This document shows positions 1-9,271 of a DNA stretch of 64,000 nucleotides, one piece after another. The translations under genes and the position numbers were made by a program. Positions within the stretch are counted from its first letter, which is position 1; each line of letters begins with the position of its first letter. Origin of the DNA: Streptococcus sp. oral taxon 061 (GTDB lineage: Bacteria > Bacillota > Bacilli > Lactobacillales > Streptococcaceae); contig NZ_CP058258.1 in the NCBI RefSeq assembly GCF_013394695.1, positions 1,012,001 to 1,076,000 on the forward strand, in the 5' to 3' direction. Below the pieces are notes generated by a model. That model made no database searches, was not told the origin of the DNA, and saw only the letters and a program-made list of their open reading frames with translations.

Positions 1-656
1 ATCAATCCAGGAAGGTCTGCAACGGCAAAGGATTCACCGGACTGGGTACGAACCATACCAAGATTTGGAACAATTGTCGTAAAGTGGTAGGCACCAATTT
101 TTGGCTTAGCAGAGGTAATCACGCTAAGGAGTGTTGATTTACCGACAGATGGGAAGCCAACTAGGCCAACATCCGCAAGAATTTTAAGTTCTAACTGTAA
201 TTCACGTTCCTGACCTGGTTCTCCATTTTCTGAGATTTCTGGTGCAGGATTTTTTGGTGTTGCAAAACGGATATTTCCACGTCCACCACGTCCACCATGA
301 GCTACAATAAACTCTTGACCATTCTCAATCAAATCGGTGATGACTTTTCCAGTCTCGGCATCACGCACAGTTGTCCCTTGAGGTACACGGACAATTAAGT
401 CTTCTGCCCCTCTACCGTGCATCCCTTTGGTCATTCCCTTCTCGCCAGATTGGGCTTTGAAATGACGATTGTAACGGAAGTCCATAAGGGTACGTAAACC
501 TTCGTCTACAACGAAAACAACGTTACCACCACGTCCTCCATCACCGCCCCATGGTCCACCATTAGGGACGTATTTTTCACGACGAAAAGCAACCATGCCA
601 TCGCCACCATTACCAGCCTTTACTTTAATCTTGGCTGTATCTAAAAACATACTCAT
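1..656 (-). CDS. obg: GTPase Obg/CgtA, N-terminal part (3' end outside window)
   Basis: This is the first 218 codons of the ribosome-associated GTPase Obg, which acts in 50S assembly and stress control. The product starts [20 protein letters not shown] and shows the glycine-rich Obg fold (about residues 1-158). It then enters the G domain, with P-loop GFPSVGKST near 167-175 and the G3 motif DLPGL at 214-218, where the window ends. Two in-frame ATGs (656 and 650) are possible; I chose the first because streptococcal Obg proteins begin MSMFLD. A hairpin with a T-run lies just upstream at 675-702, which suggests obg is transcribed apart from the small genes before it. Confidence 0.95.
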   Translation of the reverse strand, partial: MSMFLDTAKIKVKAGNGGDGMVAFRREKYVPNGGPWGGDGGRGGNVVFVVDEGLRTLMDFRYNRHFKAQSGEKGMTKGMHGRGAEDLIVRVPQGTTVRDAETGKVITDLIENGQEFIVAHGGRGGRGNIRFATPKNPAPEISENGEPGQERELQLELKILADVGLVGFPSVGKSTLLSVITSAKPKIGAYHFTTIVPNLGMVRTQSGESFAVADLPGL

Positions 657-674
657 ATTCTCTTCTCACTTCAA

Positions 675-702
675 AAAGGGCTGGGAAATCCCAGTCACCC
701 AA
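675..702 (-). terminator. Rho-independent terminator after the DUF4044-like gene
   Basis: On the minus strand CTGGGATTTCCCAG, extended by CCC/GGG with a small bulge, is followed by TTTTT. It lies between the 44-codon gene and obg. Confidence 0.6.
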
Positions 703-733
703 CTTATTGCCAAACAATAAAATGATTAACTTT

Positions 734-868
734 TTAGAATCTGCTAAATACACCAATAGCAGTAGCAAAGATACCTGCCAATGTTACAAATAACATTACT
801 AATACTACAAACATTGTAAGTTTTTCAAAGAATGTTTTTTTACGTTTACCATTATCACCGAATGCCAT
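734..868 (-). CDS. 44-aa DUF4044-type small membrane protein
   Basis: A 44-codon gene in good context: AAGGAG lies 5 bases before the ATG. The product begins MAFGDNGKRKKTFFEKL, a basic head, followed by one hydrophobic segment (about residues 19-40) ending VFSRF. Small proteins of this kind (DUF4044) are found next to obg in streptococci; no function is established. It follows the PspC-domain gene by 29 bases and probably shares its transcript. The family name is from memory; that it is a membrane protein follows from the sequence. Confidence 0.75.
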   Translation of the reverse strand: MAFGDNGKRKKTFFEKLTMFVVLVMLFVTLAGIFATAIGVFSRF

Positions 869-897
869 GTTTTCTCCTTTACTATAATACTCTGTTC

Positions 898-1089
898 TTA
901 ATATTCATCTGATACAGGAGCGATTGCCCACAAGATTAAGTAAGCAATAAGTCCAGCACCATAACAGAAAGCTAAAACTCCCCAAATAACACGTACGATT
1001 GTAGGGTCGATATCAAAATAATTAGCTAAACCAGCGCATACACCACCGATTTTTTGATCTCTACCACTTCTCATAAATTTCTTTTTCAT
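898..1089 (-). CDS. PspC-domain small membrane protein
   Basis: A 63-residue protein. The N-terminal half (RSGRDQKIGGVCAGLANYFDIDPTIVR) is the PspC-domain signature, and a single membrane segment (about 34-58) follows. PspC proteins in proteobacteria sense envelope stress, but stand-alone streptococcal versions have no proven role. It lies 26 bases after the glycosyltransferase gene, so it is probably the third gene of the cpoA transcript. This fits a membrane-homeostasis setting, which is inference from context. Confidence 0.85.
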   Translation of the reverse strand: MKKKFMRSGRDQKIGGVCAGLANYFDIDPTIVRVIWGVLAFCYGAGLIAYLILWAIAPVSDEY

Positions 1090-1115
1090 ATTTTTATTTC
1101 CTTTCTTTGATTCGA

Positions 1116-2432
1116 TTAATCATTTATATATTTTCTTAAATTTCTTAATTGTTTTCTAGATGCCTTAAGCATACGCTTCGAACCTTTAACTGGCATAGTA
1201 ACAGCCTGTTGCGGGATATAGAAAACTGTCTTTAAAATACGTTTTGTAACAGGTTCGTCAGCCCCTATTTCTTTAGCAAAATTATTTGAAATAATAACGT
1301 CTAGATAAAATTCATGGACTCTTCTAGCAAAATTCTCAGCAGAAATTTCATATAATTTTTCAGCCAAGTGTTTTTCATCCATTGACGGTGTAACAAGTAA
1401 GGCTTCAAGAATCGCTCCTGCCAAGTCCCTTTCCTCATAATAAAGGGTTCCGAACATTTTATCACTGATGAGATTATCCAAATAAGGATTACCATGGGCA
1501 ATAACAGGTGTCTTACTAGCTAAACTTTCTAGATAAGTTAATCCCTGAGTCTCACTTGTAGAAGCCGATATGAAGAAATCAGCTGCCTTATAAAAGAGTG
1601 CCGTCTCATTTGGCGGAATCATACCTGTAAAGATAACAGAATCTTGAATTTTTAAATCTTCTGCTTGCTCCTTAAGGTTGTCTAAATAAGGTCCATCTCC
1701 AGCTACAACCAGTTTAACATTTGGTTCTTCTTTTAGGACATCTGGTAAAGCTGCTAGAACTGCTTGAATGTTCTTCTCGTACGAAACACGAGAAAGACTT
1801 AGAAGCATCTTTTCATCTTGTTGAATCCCTAGTTTATCCCGTAAGTCACTAATGTGTTCGGGACCAATCTCAGGGCGTTCAAATTTGGCAAGTTCAATTC
1901 CAGTAGGAATGACACGCTTTTCAACTTTTACCTTATAGTCAGATAAAAGGTCGCGCACAATTTCACTTGGACAAATGACCCCATCAACGTCATGAAGAAA
2001 TCCTCTCACAAGATACTTGACCATACCTGGACGAATCAACATCCCCTTAGCAATATAGTGAACATAATCCTCGTACTGGGTATGATACGTATGAATGACT
2101 GGGATTTTCAATTCTCGTGCAATCCAAATTCCCAATAAACCAAGAGAAAACTCAGTCTGGGTATGAATAATATCGAGTTTGTATTGTTTCGCAATCTCAA
2201 GAGCTTTGGTAAATCCACGGTAAGCGAAACGACGGTCTTTAAAAGCAAAGAAAGGAACACTTGGAATACGGATAATTTGCCAGTCTTCATAGCGATTAAC
2301 ATCCTTATCAGTTGTCGTAAAGATAAAGACTGCATGCCCTTGCTTTTCAAGCTCAGTTTTTAAGGTTCGAATACTGGTCGCAACACCCGAGACCTGTGGG
2401 AAATAAGTATCTGTAAATAATCCAATTCGCAT
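1116..2432 (-). CDS. GT4 glycosyltransferase, probable diacylglycerol glucosyltransferase (MGS)
   Basis: This 438-residue protein has the two-Rossmann GT-B fold of family GT4. The N-terminus MRIGLFTDTYFPQVSGVATS is typical of membrane-lipid glucosyltransferases. The C-terminal half carries a nucleotide-sugar EX7E-type motif (ETQGLTYLE). In pneumococcus the gene beside cpoA makes monoglucosyl-diacylglycerol, the substrate that CpoA extends; I infer the same here from the gene pair. It starts 8 bases after the cpoA stop, so the two are cotranscribed. A basic C-terminus (RMLKASRKQLRNLRKYIND) may help it bind acidic membranes. The specific sugar is inference. Confidence 0.85.
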   Translation of the reverse strand: MRIGLFTDTYFPQVSGVATSIRTLKTELEKQGHAVFIFTTTDKDVNRYEDWQIIRIPSVPFFAFKDRRFAYRGFTKALEIAKQYKLDIIHTQTEFSLGLLGIWIARELKIPVIHTYHTQYEDYVHYIAKGMLIRPGMVKYLVRGFLHDVDGVICPSEIVRDLLSDYKVKVEKRVIPTGIELAKFERPEIGPEHISDLRDKLGIQQDEKMLLSLSRVSYEKNIQAVLAALPDVLKEEPNVKLVVAGDGPYLDNLKEQAEDLKIQDSVIFTGMIPPNETALFYKAADFFISASTSETQGLTYLESLASKTPVIAHGNPYLDNLISDKMFGTLYYEERDLAGAILEALLVTPSMDEKHLAEKLYEISAENFARRVHEFYLDVIISNNFAKEIGADEPVTKRILKTVFYIPQQAVTMPVKGSKRMLKASRKQLRNLRKYIND

Positions 2433-2440
2433 ATACTACC

Positions 2441-3484
2441 TCATTTTTTTCCTAAAGCTGCTTGCTCCCGATAGAATTTTAGCCAGATTTCTAAAAGATG
2501 CTCTTCTGAGTATTCTTTTGAAATAGCCTTAGCCCTCTCTTTTAATTCTTTTAGTGCTTCTGGATGCGCTCTGTATTCCAAAATGGCTTCTTTCATCTCT
2601 TCCACATCGGTGGTTGGTCTGTAATTTCCTTCTAGAATCACCTTATAAAGATCTAAGTCCCGAAGCATAATGGGAGCTTCACAACTCGCAGCTTCTAGAA
2701 TAGTCATCGGAAAGAGCTCATTATAGCTAGGAAGTAAGAACAAATCTGCCAAAGCATACAGCTCTCTCATCCGTTCTGGCTCAACAATTCCAGGGAAAAT
2801 CAGATTCTCTGGAGGATTATCCATGATTTTTTTATAGCGTTCATAACCATCTGTAATCCCACCAAAAGAGAAGCCTCCAGCCCAAATAAAGGTGATATCC
2901 GGTAGTTCCTCAGCAAGTGTAATGAAATCATCAATCCCTTTACGCTTTTGAACCTGCCCAGCCCCTACTACTACAAATTGATTTTCGTTCAATCCCATGT
3001 CACTTCGAAGTTTCCTTACTTCTTCTTCAGGAAGTGAATGCCATTTTTCTTTGTTAACAAAGTTAGGGATGTAGGTCACCTTTTCACGAGGAATACCAGC
3101 TGCAACCAAATCTTCGATAAAAGTAGGATTAACCACAACTAAATGTTCCATACGGTCATAAAAAGAAAATACGTAGCGCTTCACAATTCCTTTTAGAAAG
3201 AATGGAATCTTCAAACTGCCCTCCAAGGTATCAGGTAAGAAGTGGACATAACCAATTCTACGACCAGAACGCTTCTTTTGGAATGTTGACAAATAATAAG
3301 GAAGGTCGATTGTATGAAAATGAGTAACATCAGCTTCTACAGGAAGATTCTCCGTTACTATTAGTTGGTCTTTCGCATCACGTTTCAAAAGTTGCACAAG
3401 TTCACGGTAAGCTCCAGATACACCTTGTCCTGCTACCTTTTCACTTGAACTTAGCATATTGATGCGCAATTTCTCTTTTTCCAT
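2441..3484 (-). CDS. cpoA: CpoA glycosyltransferase (galactosyl-glucosyl-diacylglycerol synthase)
   Basis: A 347-residue GT4 glycosyltransferase that closely resembles pneumococcal CpoA as I remember it. There it adds galactose to glucosyl-diacylglycerol and affects beta-lactam susceptibility. The donor-site motif lies in ELFPMTILEAASCEAP. I chose the ATG at 3484 (MEKEKLRINM). A longer reading frame reaches 3523, but that ATG would lie upstream of an extended -10 box (TGATATAAT, 3492-3500) that ends only 7 bases before 3484. This spacing implies an mRNA that starts at or next to the start codon. A terminator-like hairpin separates the gene from the upstream rpoD operon. Confidence 0.88.
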   Translation of the reverse strand: MEKEKLRINMLSSSEKVAGQGVSGAYRELVQLLKRDAKDQLIVTENLPVEADVTHFHTIDLPYYLSTFQKKRSGRRIGYVHFLPDTLEGSLKIPFFLKGIVKRYVFSFYDRMEHLVVVNPTFIEDLVAAGIPREKVTYIPNFVNKEKWHSLPEEEVRKLRSDMGLNENQFVVVGAGQVQKRKGIDDFITLAEELPDITFIWAGGFSFGGITDGYERYKKIMDNPPENLIFPGIVEPERMRELYALADLFLLPSYNELFPMTILEAASCEAPIMLRDLDLYKVILEGNYRPTTDVEEMKEAILEYRAHPEALKELKERAKAISKEYSEEHLLEIWLKFYREQAALGKK

Positions 3485-3491
3485 ACTATCC

Positions 3492-3500
3492 ATTATATCA
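3492..3500 (-). promoter_or_regulatory. Extended -10 promoter of cpoA
   Basis: TGATATAAT on the minus strand matches TGnTATAAT. TTGCTG lies 20 bases upstream of the TATAAT, too far for a standard -35, so the extended -10 probably carries recognition. Transcription would start about at the cpoA ATG (3484). Confidence 0.6.
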
Positions 3501-3526
3501 TTTTCTTGAAAGAAAATCAGCAAATT

Positions 3527-3584
3527 AAAAGAGAGATAGCATAAAAGGTAGGGAATGTCCTAACAAATATGCTATTTCTCTTTT
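3527..3584 (-). terminator. Long inverted repeat, probable terminator of the dnaG-rpoD-DUF59 operon
   Basis: Arms of 17 bases (3527-3543 and 3568-3584, one mismatch) surround a 24-base loop. The minus-strand copy reads AAAAGAGAAATAGCATA ... TATGCTATCTCTCTTTT. U-rich ends make it a plausible, possibly leaky, terminator just after the DUF59 gene and before the cpoA promoter. Confidence 0.55.
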
Positions 3585-3595
3585 CTTGTTTTATT

Positions 3596-3925
3596 CTACT
3601 TAATTCCTAAAGCGATACGTGCATAGCGACTCATTTTTTCAACCGTCCAAGCTGGATACCAAACTAATTTTACTTCAACGTTAGTAACCTCTGGCACATC
3701 TGTCATAGCATCATAGATTTGATCAGTCAAGAGGTCGGCCAAAGGACAACCCATAGTCGTCAAGGTCATATCAATCTCAGTATCACCGGTATCACCATCA
3801 AATCGAATCTCATAAATTAAACCTAAGTTGACGATATCAATTCCTAATTCTGGGTCGATAACCTCTTCTAGAGCCGTCAAAATACGAGTTTTGATGTTTT
3901 CAATTTGCTCTTCTGTGTAAGCCAT
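3596..3925 (-). CDS. MIP18/DUF59-family Fe-S assembly protein
   Basis: A 109-residue protein with the DUF59 (MIP18-like, SufT/PaaD) core: DPELGIDIVNLGLIYEI, then TLTTMGCPLADLL containing the conserved cysteine. Members help mature or deliver iron-sulfur clusters. It begins 17 bases after the rpoD stop and ends the dnaG-rpoD transcript before a long inverted repeat. Its client proteins here are not evident from the neighbourhood. Confidence 0.9.
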   Translation of the reverse strand: MAYTEEQIENIKTRILTALEEVIDPELGIDIVNLGLIYEIRFDGDTGDTEIDMTLTTMGCPLADLLTDQIYDAMTDVPEVTNVEVKLVWYPAWTVEKMSRYARIALGIK

Positions 3926-3942
3926 ATTCAGTCTCCTCTATC

Positions 3943-5052
3943 TTAATCCTCGATAAAGTCACGAAGCGGTTTGCTTCTACTTGGTTGACGAAGTTTTCTC
4001 AAAGCTTTTGCCTCAATCTGACGAATACGTTCACGAGTGACATTAAAGACTTTACCCACATCTTCTAGAGTACGCATTTTACCATCATCAAGACCGAAAC
4101 GTAGACGAAGAACATTTTCTTCTCTATCAGTCAAGGTATCTAGAACTTCATCCAACTGCTCACGCAAGACGATACGAGTTGTATAGTCAACTGGATTTTC
4201 AATCACTTCATCTTCGATAAAGTCACCAAGGTGGCTGTCATCTTCTTCACCAATTGGTGTTTCAAGAGAAACTGGTTCTTGAGCAATTTTAAGGATTTCA
4301 CGAACCTTATCAGGTGTCATATCCATACGTTCTGCAATTTGCTCAGGAGTAGGATCTTGTCCTAACTCTTGAAGAAGATTACGTTGTTCACGAACAAGCT
4401 TGTTAATTGTTTCCACCATGTGAACTGGGATACGGATGGTACGAGCTTGGTCAGCAATGGCACGGGTAATAGCCTGACGGATCCACCAAGTTGCATAAGT
4501 TGAGAATTTGAACCCTTTAGAGTAGTCAAATTTATCAACGGCTTTCATAAGCCCCATGTTACCTTCTTGGATTAAGTCAAGGAATTGCATTCCACGTCCA
4601 ACATAGCGTTTCGCGATAGACACAACCAAACGAAGGTTAGCTTCTGCTAGACGTTGCTTAGCTTCAACATCACCTGCTTCAACAGCAAGAGCCAACTCTT
4701 TTTCTTCTTCGTTTGTAAGAAGAGGTACAACCCCAATTTCTTTCAAATACATGCGAACAGGATCGTTAACCTTGGCAGATGTAGAACCAATTAAATCCTC
4801 ATCGCTAAGTTCGGGTTCTTCCTCAGTACTTAGAACACGTTCACTTGGGTTTCCTTCGTTATCCGTGATTGCAATACCTGCATCTTGAATACGTTGCAAC
4901 AGATTTTCAATTCCTTCAACATCAAGTGCAAAAGGAATTACAAGGTCATTGTTAATTTCGTCATCTGTCGCAGTACCAGTTTTCTTATGGTTACGAATAA
5001 ACTCAGCGACTTGGACATCAAAAGTTGTTACTTCTTTTTGTTTTTTTGCCAT
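3943..5052 (-). CDS. rpoD: Primary sigma factor RpoD (SigA)
   Basis: The housekeeping sigma-70 factor, 369 residues, the usual length for streptococci. Region 1.1-like sequence at the N-terminus is followed by region 1.2 ([11 protein letters not shown]). Region 2 contains the -10 recognition helix in [15 protein letters not shown]. Regions 3 and 4 end with the -35 helix-turn-helix ([21 protein letters not shown]). It starts 2 bases after the dnaG stop, the conserved macromolecular-synthesis arrangement, and is expressed from the dnaG promoter. Confidence 0.98.
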   Translation of the reverse strand: MAKKQKEVTTFDVQVAEFIRNHKKTGTATDDEINNDLVIPFALDVEGIENLLQRIQDAGIAITDNEGNPSERVLSTEEEPELSDEDLIGSTSAKVNDPVRMYLKEIGVVPLLTNEEEKELALAVEAGDVEAKQRLAEANLRLVVSIAKRYVGRGMQFLDLIQEGNMGLMKAVDKFDYSKGFKFSTYATWWIRQAITRAIADQARTIRIPVHMVETINKLVREQRNLLQELGQDPTPEQIAERMDMTPDKVREILKIAQEPVSLETPIGEEDDSHLGDFIEDEVIENPVDYTTRIVLREQLDEVLDTLTDREENVLRLRFGLDDGKMRTLEDVGKVFNVTRERIRQIEAKALRKLRQPSRSKPLRDFIED

Positions 5053-5054
5053 TC

Positions 5055-6815
5055 TTACTCCATTCTTCTTTTTTGGGCAATTAAGCGTTCAAGCTCTTCT
5101 AAAGCGGTATCAGTATCACCTACATGACTAGCTTTCTGAACCTTCTTTTTGATCTGCAAATTTTGTTGATTCAACAGAGCACGATTTCTCGACTCTTCCA
5201 CTTCTTTTAACTCTTCTGGAGACATTTCAGAAGGTAAATCCAAGGCTAACACTTGGTACCAAGCATTTTCAACTTCTCTAGTCTGGTTAGCCAAATCTTC
5301 CGAAGTGATTGAGCCATTATTAATCAGCAGACCATACAAGGTCTGAAACTCTGGAGTTTCAAATACAAAATCATCTCTCAGACGATAATCATTCAACACA
5401 AGGGGATGCTCCATCATACGATAAAGAATATGTGCTTCAGCTCTCATGACTGCCGTTAATTGTTTAGAAACCGACATAGTAATTGGTGTCGGATTAACAA
5501 CTTGCTTAACCTTCTCTTGTCTCTGTCTAACACGACTTTCATTAATAACGTGCTCTACTTGTTGATAATCAAAAGATGGTAAATAATCCGTCAACAAATG
5601 AATATAGGTGTTCTGGGCTGTGATAGATGGTTCTTTGACGATAAGAGGTGCAATTTTCTCGATAAAATCAATCTGTGCTTGAAGATTTTCACTATTACTA
5701 GGTTTGTAATGGTGAATGTAAAACTCAATCGGACTGATTCGAGTATTGGATAAAAGATAAGCCAAATCCTCTGGAGAATTCTTTTGTAAATACTCATCAG
5801 GGTCCATTGCATCTGGAATCTGAACAATTTGAACTGGTAAATCACCAAGTTCCTTTAGAGCTTTAGCGGTTGCTGCTTGTCCTGCCTTATCACCATCATA
5901 AGTGATAATCACTTTTTTAGTAAAGCGTTTGAGATGTTCAACGTGTTCAGCAGTCAAGGCTGTTCCCATGGAAGCTACAGCATTTTCAATACCAGCACGG
6001 TAGGCTGCAATGACATCCATAAAACCTTCCATCAGATAAATTTCAGGAGCCTTACCAGACCCTTTTTTTACCCTATCCAAATGATATAATTCGTAACTCT
6101 TATTAAAAATTGCCGTCGCTCGACTATTTTTATACTTGGCAGTTTGAGAATCCGTCTCTTGCCAAACACGACCAGAAAAAGCAATTACCTTACCTTGATC
6201 GTTAAAGAGTGGAAATATAATCCGGTTATGGAAGGTATCAAAGAATTGATTACTCTCGGAAAGATAAAACAGACCTGAATCCAGCAAGTCCTTTTCGCTA
6301 TAATCATCAGCTAAACGTTGGTAGAGATAAGAACGTTCAGCAGGGGCTAAACCAATCATAAAATGCTTAATGACATCATCGGTCAAACCACGTTTATAGA
6401 GATAGTTTCTTGCTTCCTCACCCATTTTTGTTGTCATGAGAATAGCATGATAAAAGCGTGCAGCCTTATCATGCATCTCATAAAGATTTTGATGAGGGGA
6501 CGTATGTTGAGCAGTATTGTGTACAGGAGTTTCAAGATGCATCCCAAGACGCTCACCTAAAATCCTTACTGCATCGGCAAAGGTTACTTGTTGATATTCT
6601 TCAATAAATTTAAAGACATCTCCAGAACGGCCACAACCAAAACAGTGGTAAAACTGCTTATCTTCAACTACGTTAAAGGAAGGGGTCTTTTCACCATGAA
6701 AAGGACAGAGCCCTAAAAAGTTCCGTCCAGATTTTTGTAAGGAAATTACTTCTCCTATGATTTCGACAATATTGGTATTGTTTTTGATTTCTTCGATGAC
6801 TCTCTTGTCAACCAT
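5055..6815 (-). CDS. dnaG: DNA primase DnaG
   Basis: The primase, 586 residues, makes RNA primers at the replication fork with DnaB helicase. Domains in order: a CHC2 zinc-binding domain ([11 protein letters not shown] ... FYHCFGCG), the catalytic core with TOPRIM motifs ([18 protein letters not shown]), and a C-terminal helicase-interaction region. An ATG exists at 6830, but GGAGGT (6823-6828) lies 7 bases before the ATG at 6815, which gives the standard [11 protein letters not shown] start. A sigma-A promoter lies just upstream, making it the first gene of the dnaG-rpoD-DUF59 operon. Confidence 0.97.
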   Translation of the reverse strand: MVDKRVIEEIKNNTNIVEIIGEVISLQKSGRNFLGLCPFHGEKTPSFNVVEDKQFYHCFGCGRSGDVFKFIEEYQQVTFADAVRILGERLGMHLETPVHNTAQHTSPHQNLYEMHDKAARFYHAILMTTKMGEEARNYLYKRGLTDDVIKHFMIGLAPAERSYLYQRLADDYSEKDLLDSGLFYLSESNQFFDTFHNRIIFPLFNDQGKVIAFSGRVWQETDSQTAKYKNSRATAIFNKSYELYHLDRVKKGSGKAPEIYLMEGFMDVIAAYRAGIENAVASMGTALTAEHVEHLKRFTKKVIITYDGDKAGQAATAKALKELGDLPVQIVQIPDAMDPDEYLQKNSPEDLAYLLSNTRISPIEFYIHHYKPSNSENLQAQIDFIEKIAPLIVKEPSITAQNTYIHLLTDYLPSFDYQQVEHVINESRVRQRQEKVKQVVNPTPITMSVSKQLTAVMRAEAHILYRMMEHPLVLNDYRLRDDFVFETPEFQTLYGLLINNGSITSEDLANQTREVENAWYQVLALDLPSEMSPEELKEVEESRNRALLNQQNLQIKKKVQKASHVGDTDTALEELERLIAQKRRME

Positions 6816-6852
6816 AGACAATACCTCCATTTTATCACAGTTTACTTTATAT

Positions 6853-6881
6853 AGTATAGCTTATTTCTGAAAAAAAGTAAA
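6853..6881 (-). promoter_or_regulatory. Sigma-A promoter of the dnaG-rpoD operon
   Basis: Minus strand TTTACT (6876-6881), a 17-base spacer, then TATACT (6853-6858). It lies about 40 bases before the dnaG start. The stretch 6882-6995 upstream holds nothing else that I recognise. Confidence 0.75.
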
Positions 6882-6995
6882 CCATTTCATACACTTTACA
6901 TGAGACTATTTCATAAGTTTCCAGCTATCATGAAAAACTGAATCTTCTGAGCAAATCATTCTAATATTTGAAAGAAAAACAAAAGAAATAAAATC

Positions 6996-7427
6996 CTATT
7001 TCACTTGATTTTCGAGATTATTTTTCAATATCCTGCTAATATACTGACCATCTTTTCTACTGATACAAGCTGTTGCATAAGTCAATGGTGCCTTGTATAC
7101 CACTCCTCTATAGGATGGATCAGTCAATACAGGCATGGAATAATAGGCGTTCTTTTTATTTTTAAGGTCAATAAACCATTTACCTCCAAGGTGCTTACGG
7201 AAGGTTTCACCGATATAAACGGTCAAATAATCCAACATCTTGCGGTCTGCTATCAAAGCATGGTGGTCATCGTAGTGAGCCAAGATCCAAGCCTCCAAAT
7301 CATCCAAAGACTGTATGCTATAGTCTAAATGAAGGCCTTGTTCCTCAGCAAACTCCCTAGTAAAATAGTCCATCTTAAATCCAATTTGAAAAATCCATTC
7401 TTGAAAATCTTCTTGTGTGTAAGTCAT
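6996..7427 (-). CDS. Hypothetical protein, 143 aa
   Basis: I do not recognise a family. The soluble 143-residue product starts MTYTQEDFQEWIFQIGF, is rich in aromatic and acidic residues, and has no signal peptide or membrane segment. GGAG lies shortly before the ATG, and a TATAAT box (7472-7477) suggests its own promoter. It stands alone between the trpXYZ terminator and dnaG. The basic stretch GGKWFIDLKNKKNAYYSMP followed by a mixed strand-like region could be a small fold of the kind seen in immunity or accessory proteins, but nothing here proves that. Confidence 0.75.
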   Translation of the reverse strand: MTYTQEDFQEWIFQIGFKMDYFTREFAEEQGLHLDYSIQSLDDLEAWILAHYDDHHALIADRKMLDYLTVYIGETFRKHLGGKWFIDLKNKKNAYYSMPVLTDPSYRGVVYKAPLTYATACISRKDGQYISRILKNNLENQVK

Positions 7428-7528
7428 CTTTTTATCTCCTACTCCTATAAAAGTTTAAGATTCTTATACTGATTATACTCTATAGTAAAACTGATGAAAA
7501 GGAAAAAAAGTAATATTTAAAATTCACC

Positions 7529-7565
7529 AAAAAACTTAGAAGCAAAAGTCTACTTCTAAGTTTTT
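7529..7565. terminator. Bidirectional terminator after trpXYZ
   Basis: AAAACTTAGAAG ... CTTCTAAGTTTTT forms a stem flanked by A- and T-runs. On the minus strand it follows the ATPase gene (stop at 7590). Confidence 0.8.
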
Positions 7566-7589
7566 AAGGATGCTTGATTTAAAAATTAT

Positions 7590-8348
7590 CTACTCAAAAA
7601 GTTGATAATAATCGGAAATTTTCATCTTGGCTTTTTCATCCTTATTCAAATCTTGGATGATTTGTCCATCTTTCATAACAATCAAGCGATTTCCATACTT
7701 GAGAGCATCTTCCATATGGTGAGTAATCATCAAAGCTGTTAGATGGTCCTTGTTGATAAAGTCATTTGTCAATTCCATCAAGGCAACACTTGTTTTAGGG
7801 TCAAGTGCAGCTGTATGTTCATCCAGTAAAAGGAGCTCTGGACGTTTCAAGGTTGCCATCAAGAGGCTCAAGGCCTGTCTTTGTCCACCTGACAAGAATT
7901 CAATCGGTGTATCCAAATGCTTCTCTAGACCATTGCCAACCTTCTCAATGGTTGCTTGAAATTCTTCTTTATAAGCTGAGAGCTTTCTTGGAAATAAGCC
8001 ACGTTTTTCTCCACGAAACTTAGCAATCAAAAGGTTTTCTGCGACTGTCATACGTGGAGCTGTCCCCATCTTTGGATCTTGAAAAACACGAGAAAGATAC
8101 TTGGCACGCTTTTCAGGGCTAAAATGAGTTACATCTTCGCCCATGATGCGAATAGTCCCACTAGTCAAGGGAAGAGTTCCTGCAATGCTATTAAAGAGCG
8201 TTGACTTTCCTGCTCCATTTCCACCCAAGATTGTGATGAAGTCATGTTCAAAAATTTCAAGTGAAACATCGTTTAGGATAATTTTTTCCTCGTCGAAGCC
8301 GTTTTTCACAATTTTTGTGGCATTTTTTAATTCAACAATTGCTGTCAT
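7590..8348 (-). CDS. trpZ: ABC transporter ATP-binding protein, tryptophan-type (TrpZ)
   Basis: The 252-residue ATPase of an ABC importer. Walker A is GGNGAGKST, the Q-loop lies in SRVFQDPKMGTAPRMTVAENL, the signature is LSGGQRQ, and Walker B is ELLLLDEHTAALDP. It overlaps the permease gene by 4 bases. The transporter is assigned to tryptophan because the operon is preceded by a T-box with a UGG specifier and because the TrpXYZ family is predicted to import tryptophan in streptococci. The substrate is therefore inference, not shown by the ATPase itself. Confidence 0.88.
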   Translation of the reverse strand: MTAIVELKNATKIVKNGFDEEKIILNDVSLEIFEHDFITILGGNGAGKSTLFNSIAGTLPLTSGTIRIMGEDVTHFSPEKRAKYLSRVFQDPKMGTAPRMTVAENLLIAKFRGEKRGLFPRKLSAYKEEFQATIEKVGNGLEKHLDTPIEFLSGGQRQALSLLMATLKRPELLLLDEHTAALDPKTSVALMELTNDFINKDHLTALMITHHMEDALKYGNRLIVMKDGQIIQDLNKDEKAKMKISDYYQLFE

Positions 8349-9211
8349 TTGCTTAATTTGACTCCTTTCAAGTATTTATCCTTAAGGGTTGGAATTACTA
8401 GACAAGTTGCTAGTATAAGGGCACTGTATAAACGTAGGTAGCTGGTATTAAAGCCAAGAGCAATGACTCCCCATACCAAGAATTGGTAACTAATAGAACC
8501 AACAACTATAGTAACCAAGCGTTCTGCTAGAGTTAGACTCTTGAAGAGAACTTCACCGATAATCAAGCTTGCAAGACCAACTACGATAACCCCGATACCA
8601 CGAGAGACATCGGCATAGCCTTCTTGTTGAGCGATAAGAGCGCCAGCAAGTGCGATCACACCATTTGACAAGACCAAGCCCATAAGCTCCATACGTCCAG
8701 TATTGATACCAAAACTACGAGCCATATCTGGATTATCTCCTGTAGCGATATAGGCCTGTCCAAGTTTGGTATCTAGGAAGAAAAGCATGAGTAAAATGAC
8801 CAAAGTCACAAAAATCAAACCTGTCAGTAACTGATTAACCTCAGATGAGAAAGGAAGAACGTCCTGGATTTGCTTGGTATTTAAGAGTCCAAGGTTTGCG
8901 CGCCCCATAATCATAAGCATGATAGAATGGCACGAAGTCATCACCAAAATACCAGACAAGAGTGTTGGAATCTTCCCTTTCGTGTAAAGAAGACCAGTCG
9001 CTAAACCTGCAAGACAGCCTGCTCCAACAGCTACTAAGGTAGCAAGAAAAGGATTGACTCCTTGTGTAATTAGAGTTACTGCTACCGCTCCTCCAAGCGG
9101 GAAGGAGCCCTCGGTTGTCATATCTGGAAAGTTGAGGATTCGAAAGGTCATAAAGATTCCCAAACCTAGAATAGCCCAGACAAATCCTTGTGAAATTATC
9201 GATACTATCAT
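8345..9211 (-). CDS. trpY: ABC transporter permease, tryptophan-type (TrpY)
   Basis: A 288-residue integral membrane protein with about eight hydrophobic segments. It belongs to the branched-chain-amino-acid/ribose type of permease found with X-type binding proteins (MTFRILNFPDMTTEGSFPLGGAVAV near the start). It sits between the binding-protein and ATPase genes, overlapping the latter by 4 bases. The start at 9211 (MIVSIISQGFVWAILGLG) gives a first membrane helix at once. It should form the channel for the amino acid delivered by the upstream binding protein. Confidence 0.88.
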   Translation of the reverse strand: MIVSIISQGFVWAILGLGIFMTFRILNFPDMTTEGSFPLGGAVAVTLITQGVNPFLATLVAVGAGCLAGLATGLLYTKGKIPTLLSGILVMTSCHSIMLMIMGRANLGLLNTKQIQDVLPFSSEVNQLLTGLIFVTLVILLMLFFLDTKLGQAYIATGDNPDMARSFGINTGRMELMGLVLSNGVIALAGALIAQQEGYADVSRGIGVIVVGLASLIIGEVLFKSLTLAERLVTIVVGSISYQFLVWGVIALGFNTSYLRLYSALILATCLVIPTLKDKYLKGVKLSK

Positions 9212-9271
9212 GTTGCATTCATTTCCTTCTTTTAAAAATTGGAGGAGATGTCTCCAACTCCTCCTTCATTC

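Noticed and set aside
3485..3523. Longer cpoA start at 3523
   Set aside because: It would begin upstream of the likely -10 box, has no SD, and the homologues I know start MEKEK.
6816..6830. dnaG start at 6830
   Set aside because: GGAGGT lies 7 bases before the ATG at 6815, which gives the standard N-terminus.
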